Origin: an uncultured Eubacteriales bacterium
GTDB taxonomy: Bacteria; Bacillota; Clostridia; Oscillospirales; Acutalibacteraceae
Direction of reading: 5' to 3'
Assembly (NCBI GenBank): GCA_900317795.1
Contig: ONIF01000057.1
Location: 1-11,248 of the forward strand
DNA length: 11,248 nucleotides
Under the pieces are notes generated by a model. That model was not told the DNA's origin, did no database searches, and saw only the letters and a list, made by a program, of their open reading frames with translations. Numbering within the stretch: position 1 is the first letter of the stretch; every line of letters begins with the position of its first letter. Shown piece after piece: positions 6,911-11,248 of this stretch. The position numbers were made by a program, and so were the translations under genes.

Positions 6911-8665
6911 TTATTTGAGAACTAAAACCGTACTGCCCGGCATGGTGATTTCCTGTCCCGAAACGGTGAATTCCGTTACATCATCGGTTTCATCACCGCC
7001 TGCACCTCCGCCTAAACCAAAAAAGTCATCTATTTCACTTGCAGAAGTTCCGCTGTCAACTGCCGCTTTCAGATAACCTCTTACTTCATTTATCTTGAAA
7101 GTATCTTCGGGAATGGTGATATTGGCAGACTTGCCCGAAAGGTTGAATATTACCATGACTTTTGAACCGTTGTATTCCGTGATATATGCGGAAGTTTCGG
7201 TTTTGCCCAAATCAACGGCTTTCAAAGTGCCTCTTGCAATTTCGGGATTTTGATTTCTCAAAGCAATCGCTTTTTTATAGAAATTCAAAAGGGAATTTTC
7301 ATCTTCCTGCTGTTCCTCAACGGATTTTTCGGGCTTGCCGTCGGCATTTGCACCGGGAATTTTTTCAACATAGCCCGTTTTATCAGTTGATGACCAATAC
7401 ATACCTGTACGCTTTTCGGGGTCATTTTGTGAACCCGTCATTCCGATTTCCTCACCGTAGTAAATGAACGGGTCGCCCGGTGACATGAGATACAGTGACG
7501 CTGCAAGACGTTTATTTGTATCTTTTGGAATAAAGCCTGCACTTCTGCCTGTATCGTGGTTGGATATAAACGGGGTATCTATTGCATTGGGGTTGTTTCC
7601 TCTTATATCGTTCTGCCAGTTTTCGAGAAACTGCACAAAACCCCATGCATCTTTTCCGTTCACGGAGGAATTTACACGACCTGTTGCACCCTGCATATCA
7701 AAGTTGAAAAGGCTGTCCAAGCCCGATTTATAGAAATTTGATATTGTAAGAGAATCTTTCCAGCACTCTCCCACCATATAGACATCTTCTTTAACAGTCT
7801 TTGCATAGTCATACAGCCACTTCAAATCCTCAATGGAAGAATCATTATCGGAGAAGGTGTTTCCGCTTTCAAACCACCATACAGCGTCAAGCCTGAATCC
7901 ATCTACACCTATATCTGTAAGCCAGTATTTGACAATATCTTGAATTTCCGCACGGAGATTTTCATTCTTCAAATTCAAGTCGGGCATATCACTGTCAAAT
8001 TCACACTCATAATACCAATCATCAAAGCCTGCAGCGTGCCAGCCGCTTTTCTGATTGTCCTTGAGAAAATAATAATAATCCGCATAACCGTCGGTTTTGC
8101 CCTGTTTCAGTTCCTCAACGGCTTTTTTATACCATTCATGTGTACGTGAGGTATGATTTAAAACCAAATCTATAATCACATTGATATGCCTTTTATGAGC
8201 TTCTTCGACAAGTTTTTTCATATCGTCATTAGTGCCGTAAGCCTTGTCAACGGTCATATAGTCCGTCACGTTATACTTGTGATAGGAAGGTGACTGCATG
8301 ATTGGCATAAGCCATATACCCTCTATGCCCAAATCATCTGTTGTGGAAGTATCACCGTCATTGAGATAATCAAGATGTTGTGTAATACCGTTCAAGTCAC
8401 CTATGCCGTCACCGTCGGAGTCATAGAACGAGTATGGAAAAATCTCATAGAAAGTCCTGTACTTGTCGTTTGAGAAGTCGTATGAAACGGACTGAAAACC
8501 ACCGTCATCGGGAACCTGCACGGAAACACCTGCCTGAGAAATTTCAGAGTTTTGAGGGCTTTCGGACTGCTGAGGGGTGGTACGGTATTCTCTGCCCTGA
8601 CAGCCGCAAAGGCTTGAAAGCATAGCTGCCGCCATGAGAGCAGAAATAATTTTTTTCGTTTTCAT
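6911..8665 (-). CDS. Secreted lipoprotein alpha-amylase, GH13 family (MPDLN type)
   Basis: Hydrolyses alpha-1,4-glucosidic bonds of starch or maltodextrins outside the cell. Residues 1-22 form a lipoprotein signal: KTKK, a hydrophobic stretch, and the lipobox LCGC with lipidated Cys22. A Ser/Gln/Pro-rich linker (about 23-55) precedes the catalytic barrel. GH13 regions are all present: DLVLNH at 166-171, GFRLDA at 256-261 (nucleophile Asp260), VGEC at 298-301 (acid/base Glu300) and NHD at 369-371 (Asp371). MPDLN at 227-231 is the region-V form intermediate between oligo-1,6-glucosidase and neopullulanase types, which points to subfamily GH13_36. DSDGDGIGD at 82-90 is a likely Ca2+ loop. The C-terminal beta domain contains a Gly-rich insert, GLGGGAGG, at 550-557. 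AGGA precedes the ATG. It follows malF-malG on the same strand, which fits extracellular digestion feeding import. Exact product range cannot be told from sequence; pullulan or cyclodextrin activity is possible. Confidence 0.93.
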   Translation of the reverse strand: MKTKKIISALMAAAMLSSLCGCQGREYRTTPQQSESPQNSEISQAGVSVQVPDDGGFQSVSYDFSNDKYRTFYEIFPYSFYDSDGDGIGDLNGITQHLDYLNDGDTSTTDDLGIEGIWLMPIMQSPSYHKYNVTDYMTVDKAYGTNDDMKKLVEEAHKRHINVIIDLVLNHTSRTHEWYKKAVEELKQGKTDGYADYYYFLKDNQKSGWHAAGFDDWYYECEFDSDMPDLNLKNENLRAEIQDIVKYWLTDIGVDGFRLDAVWWFESGNTFSDNDSSIEDLKWLYDYAKTVKEDVYMVGECWKDSLTISNFYKSGLDSLFNFDMQGATGRVNSSVNGKDAWGFVQFLENWQNDIRGNNPNAIDTPFISNHDTGRSAGFIPKDTNKRLAASLYLMSPGDPFIYYGEEIGMTGSQNDPEKRTGMYWSSTDKTGYVEKIPGANADGKPEKSVEEQQEDENSLLNFYKKAIALRNQNPEIARGTLKAVDLGKTETSAYITEYNGSKVMVIFNLSGKSANITIPEDTFKINEVRGYLKAAVDSGTSASEIDDFFGLGGGAGGDETDDVTEFTVSGQEITMPGSTVLVLK

Positions 8666-8691
8666 AATATTTTCCTTTCAAAAAAAATTAT

Positions 8692-8811
8692 GGGTGCAGG
8701 GAGCTTGCTCCCTGCCGAGGTCAAGGGCGAGCAGCCCTTGCGGGGTTTGGGGCAGAGCCCCAACATTAAAGAAAGCAAGGAGCTTTTTTGAGAAAGCGTC
8801 CTTGCTTTGCA
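8692..8811. repeat. GC-rich array of four hairpins (extragenic palindromic repeat)
   Basis: Four stems follow one another: 8696-8703/8708-8715, 8722-8728/8734-8740, 8747-8753/8757-8763 (TTGGGGC with GCCCCAA, AGA loop) and 8772-8781/8799-8808 (AAAGCAAGGA with TCCTTGCTTT). In the last, an inner GCTTT/AAAGC stem (8782-8786/8793-8797) lengthens the helix. The GC content of 8695-8764 stands far above the flanking AT-rich DNA. I recall similar sequence, often translated into spurious small ORFs, in many Clostridia genomes; that is memory, not a search. It sits between malG and the amylase gene and would appear in the operon mRNA as stable structure, which could protect the upstream message or lower readthrough into the amylase gene. 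It may instead be a non-autonomous mobile element remnant. Confidence 0.75.
8772..8808 (-). terminator. Possible partial terminator / attenuator after malG
   Basis: The long hairpin begins 19 nt after the malG stop when read on the minus strand, and is followed by CTTTAATG, a weak U-tract. This is poorer than the terminator at 6866-6908, so partial termination, leaving reduced amylase transcription, is more likely than a full stop. It is also part of the hairpin array, so its position may simply reflect insertion of the repeat. Confidence 0.35.
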
Positions 8812-8827
8812 GTTGAATTGAGAAAAA

Positions 8828-9769
8828 TCAGCCTTTAACGGCACCGCCTGTAACGCCTGCAACATAGAAACGCTGCATAATAGTGAACAGAATGGTGATA
8901 GGAACGGCTATCAAAACAGCTCCTGCACAGAATACTGTAAACCATTCGTGCATGGTTTCGGGTTTGAGCATTTCATAAAGTCCCATTGCAACGGTGTATT
9001 TCTGGTCGTCACCTTTCATGAAGTAACTTACAAATACATAGTCTGCCCACGGTCCGAGGAATGTTGTCAGAGCCGTGTAAACGATAATGGGCTTTGAAAG
9101 CGGAAGAATGATAATCCAGAAAATCTGGTTTCTTGTAGCACCGTCAATTTTTGCCGCTTCGTCAAGGGAACGTGGTATCGTATCAAAGAAGCCTTTCGCT
9201 ATCTGATAGCCAAGACCTGCACCCGACGAGTAAACGATAACAAGTGAGAAAAGCTGTTTGCCAAGACCGATGATTTCCATGATATTGTAAATAGCAGCCA
9301 TTGACATGAAGCCCGGGAACATTCCGAGAATAAGACCGAAGTTCATAAGAGTTCTACGGCTCTTGAAACGAAGTCTTGAAAGTGCATAACTTACCATAAG
9401 AATGATAAGAGTAGAGATAAGGCATGAGAATACAGCAACGATAAATGTATTAGTAATCCATCTGCCATAGGGGAAAGGCATTCTGTCCATAGGAAGAACG
9501 ATTATCGCACTGTTGGGGTCCATAGGGTCTTCAAGACCTGTCTGTCTGAACAGCTTGATATAGTTGTCAAAAGTCCATGTTTTCGGGAACATGGTAGCAA
9601 GGGATACACCCTTTTCACCGTTGAACGACTGTAAAACGAGCCATACAATCGGGAATATCCATATAAGTACCATAATGGAAAGAATGATATATACGGCGAT
9701 ATTGGCAATTTTTCTTTTTCTTCCATAGCCTGCCTGCATATTGCCGATATTTGCTTGTTTTGTTGTCAT
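8828..9769 (-). CDS. malG: MalG-type sugar ABC transporter permease
   Basis: Inner-membrane permease subunit that pairs with MalF to form the channel for maltose or maltodextrin import. It has 313 residues, with hydrophobic segments at about 22-46, 104-128, 138-160, 171-190, 227-247 and 280-301: the six expected. The cytoplasmic EAA loop that docks the ATPase is at 204-224 (EAAKIDGA, then a Phe, then ILPLSKP). The C-terminal GGAVKG is close to the end of classical MalG proteins. Its ATG overlaps the malF stop by 4 nt (ATGA), and GAGGAG lies just upstream inside malF, so translation is coupled. The substrate is inferred from the neighbouring amylase; other alpha-glucosides remain possible. No ATPase gene is nearby; such importers commonly share a MsmK/MsmX-type ATPase encoded elsewhere. 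Confidence 0.92.
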   Translation of the reverse strand: MTTKQANIGNMQAGYGRKRKIANIAVYIILSIMVLIWIFPIVWLVLQSFNGEKGVSLATMFPKTWTFDNYIKLFRQTGLEDPMDPNSAIIVLPMDRMPFPYGRWITNTFIVAVFSCLISTLIILMVSYALSRLRFKSRRTLMNFGLILGMFPGFMSMAAIYNIMEIIGLGKQLFSLVIVYSSGAGLGYQIAKGFFDTIPRSLDEAAKIDGATRNQIFWIIILPLSKPIIVYTALTTFLGPWADYVFVSYFMKGDDQKYTVAMGLYEMLKPETMHEWFTVFCAGAVLIAVPITILFTIMQRFYVAGVTGGAVKG

Positions 9770-11248
9770 GAGAACTCCTCCTCATTCTTAGTAGCCTTTG
9801 ACATATTGAAGGTAATGAGAGAACCCGTAGCACAAAGCACGAATACGATAATACCGATAACTGCCGCCAGCTTGTAATCCTGTTCATTTACAGTCAGCTT
9901 ATACAGCCATGTAACGAGAAGGTCTGTTGAGCCTGCACCTGCGGAGTAGTCAACGGGTACAGGAGCACCGCCTGTAAGGAAGAAGATAACGTTGAAGTTG
10001 TTGATATTTCCAACGAAAGTAGAAATAAGATAAGGTGTCATAACGAAAGATATGTACGGGAGAGTAATCTTTGTAAACTGCTGAACAGCGTTTGCACCGT
10101 CTATTCTTGCACTCTCATAGAGGTCTTCGGGAATGTTCATCAAGATACCCGAAACGCTCAGCATAGTGTAAGGAATACCTATCCACATATTTACAACGAT
10201 AACGGAAACTCTTGCCCAGCCCGTATCCGAGAGGAAACGAATGCTTGTGCCCATCATAGCGTTGATGATACCCTGATTGTCAAGGAGAAGACGCATTACA
10301 AGGAGAGTAACGAACTGAGGAACGGCTGATGTAATAACAAACATCGTTCTCCAGAATCCCTTGGCTTTGATGTCTTTTTTGTTGATAAGCAAAGCGAGAA
10401 CGATACCCAGAATATAGTTTGAGAAAGTAGCGAAAACAGCCCATACGAGAGTCCAAAGAAGAACCTTACCGAACGTATAGGATTTTTCGGCACTGTCATG
10501 GAATACATCTGCAAAGTTCTGCAAGCCTATCCACCAGTAAAGCCTGTTGAAAGCATTGTGAGTCTTATCGTAGTTGGTGAACGCCATAAAGATAGTGAAG
10601 ATAATCGGCAAAATATTGAATACCATCAAAAGAATAATCGGAATAGTAAGGAGAGTGATGTGATAACGTTCATCAAGGAAAGTTTTCATTTCTTCAACAA
10701 AGCTCAAAGGTCTGCCGCCCTCTTTGATCGTTTCCATTGTAGCGAAAGCACTCTTTGTATTAGCGATATAAATAGCAAAGAAAGCAATGCTTATCATAAG
10801 AGTAAGCGTGAAGAAAAGGAGGATTTTGTTAGAGTCATCTGCCGTATCGGCATTAGCAATTTTTTTCAATCCGAAAATAGGATCAATTTCATACTCTATC
10901 GGAATGTTACCTACAACACCGTCAACGAGTAAAGTAGGGTCATCGGGGTCAACCTGAACACCGAAAGAGTAGATTTTTGACACATAGGTCATACCAAAGT
11001 TTGCCATGAAAGTAAAGTAAGCGATTTCTGCCGCAAGGAAAAGAAGTCCTTTCATTATCTGCTTATGAGCCATGTTTCCCACACCCATAATGATATAGGA
11101 AAGTTTTGTCGGCATATCGCCCTGAGCAAATCTCAATCCATAGTGCTTGAAGCCGTTTCCTATGAAAAGAAAAACGCTCTTAAAGAAGTATCCTATATAC
11201 AGCACAATCGTTTTGATTGCACCGGGGATACCAAAGAAGAATGACTTT
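9766..11248 (-). CDS. malF: MalF-type sugar ABC transporter permease (5' end outside window)
   Basis: Partner of MalG in the membrane channel. The frame is open to the right edge: upstream of the GTG at 11205, 14 further codons read KSFFFGIPGAIKTI, so the GTG is probably not the start and the N-terminus lies outside. 493 codons are visible. Numbering from 11205, an N-terminal hydrophobic segment (1-16) and the LSYIIMGVGN / KQIMKGLLFL block (35-57) form the extended N-terminal part seen in Firmicute MalF proteins. An external loop of about 55 residues (71-127) follows, then hydrophobic segments near 128-148, 183-210, 248-274, 286-309, 332-355, 383-410 and 445-468. The EAA-like loop is at 364-384 (ESARIDGANA, then ITLPYIS), with Ser replacing the first Ala. 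The stop overlaps the malG start by 4 nt. The sugar-binding protein gene is expected upstream, beyond the edge. Confidence 0.92.
   Translation of the reverse strand, partial: KSFFFGIPGAIKTIVLYIGYFFKSVFLFIGNGFKHYGLRFAQGDMPTKLSYIIMGVGNMAHKQIMKGLLFLAAEIAYFTFMANFGMTYVSKIYSFGVQVDPDDPTLLVDGVVGNIPIEYEIDPIFGLKKIANADTADDSNKILLFFTLTLMISIAFFAIYIANTKSAFATMETIKEGGRPLSFVEEMKTFLDERYHITLLTIPIILLMVFNILPIIFTIFMAFTNYDKTHNAFNRLYWWIGLQNFADVFHDSAEKSYTFGKVLLWTLVWAVFATFSNYILGIVLALLINKKDIKAKGFWRTMFVITSAVPQFVTLLVMRLLLDNQGIINAMMGTSIRFLSDTGWARVSVIVVNMWIGIPYTMLSVSGILMNIPEDLYESARIDGANAVQQFTKITLPYISFVMTPYLISTFVGNINNFNVIFFLTGGAPVPVDYSAGAGSTDLLVTWLYKLTVNEQDYKLAAVIGIIVFVLCATGSLITFNMSKATKNEEEFS

Noticed and set aside
8634..8865. 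Small ORFs on both strands across the hairpin array
   Set aside because: They translate the GC-rich repeat and the flanking gene ends; their composition comes from the repeat and no start signal supports them.
10498..10932. Plus-strand ORF of 144 codons within malF
   Set aside because: Antisense shadow of a clear MalF permease; rich in Lys/Asn/Ser with no family motif or ribosome binding site.

Overview
The window looks like chromosomal DNA from a low-to-moderate-GC Gram-positive anaerobe, most likely a Ruminococcus-type member of the Oscillospiraceae. The reasons are strong GGAGG-type ribosome binding sites, short intergenic gaps, a lipoprotein GH13 amylase linked to MalF/MalG-type permeases, and a GC-rich hairpin repeat of a kind I remember from such genomes. 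Genus is inference only; there is no rRNA or other taxonomic marker. No mobile element, CRISPR array, tRNA or rRNA was seen.

Layout. (1) Positions 1-3707, minus strand: one very large gene that enters at 3707 and runs off the left edge. It encodes an Sm/SH3-like N-terminal domain, a helical region, a cold-shock/OB-like domain, TPR-like repeats, an acidic linker and a long helical C-terminal region. The reading frame breaks near 2145-2148 (one extra base in a G run), so it reads as a 531-residue ORF followed by an open frame of about 715 codons. (2) Positions 3708-3935: a divergent AT-rich promoter region with good sigma-A-type promoters in both directions and a small inverted repeat. (3) Positions 3936-6864, plus strand: a tight operon of ilvB and ilvN (acetolactate synthase large and small subunits) and a CPBP-family membrane protease, with the stop of each gene overlapping or nearly touching the next start. 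(4) Positions 6866-6908: a bidirectional intrinsic terminator shared by the two converging operons. (5) Positions 6911-11248, minus strand: a malto-oligosaccharide utilisation operon in the order malF-like (cut by the right edge), malG-like, a roughly 120-bp array of four hairpins, then a secreted lipoprotein alpha-amylase of GH13 with an MPDLN motif.

How the genes work together. IlvB and IlvN form the first committed enzyme of branched-chain amino acid synthesis; the CPBP protease is co-transcribed for no obvious reason. The surface-anchored amylase would cut starch or maltodextrin outside the cell, and the MalF/MalG pair would form the membrane channel of the ABC importer; its binding protein and ATPase are not in this window. 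The large minus-strand gene is the least understood part: its order of domains suggests RNA or nucleoprotein binding with a scaffold role, but I do not recognise it as a characterised protein.
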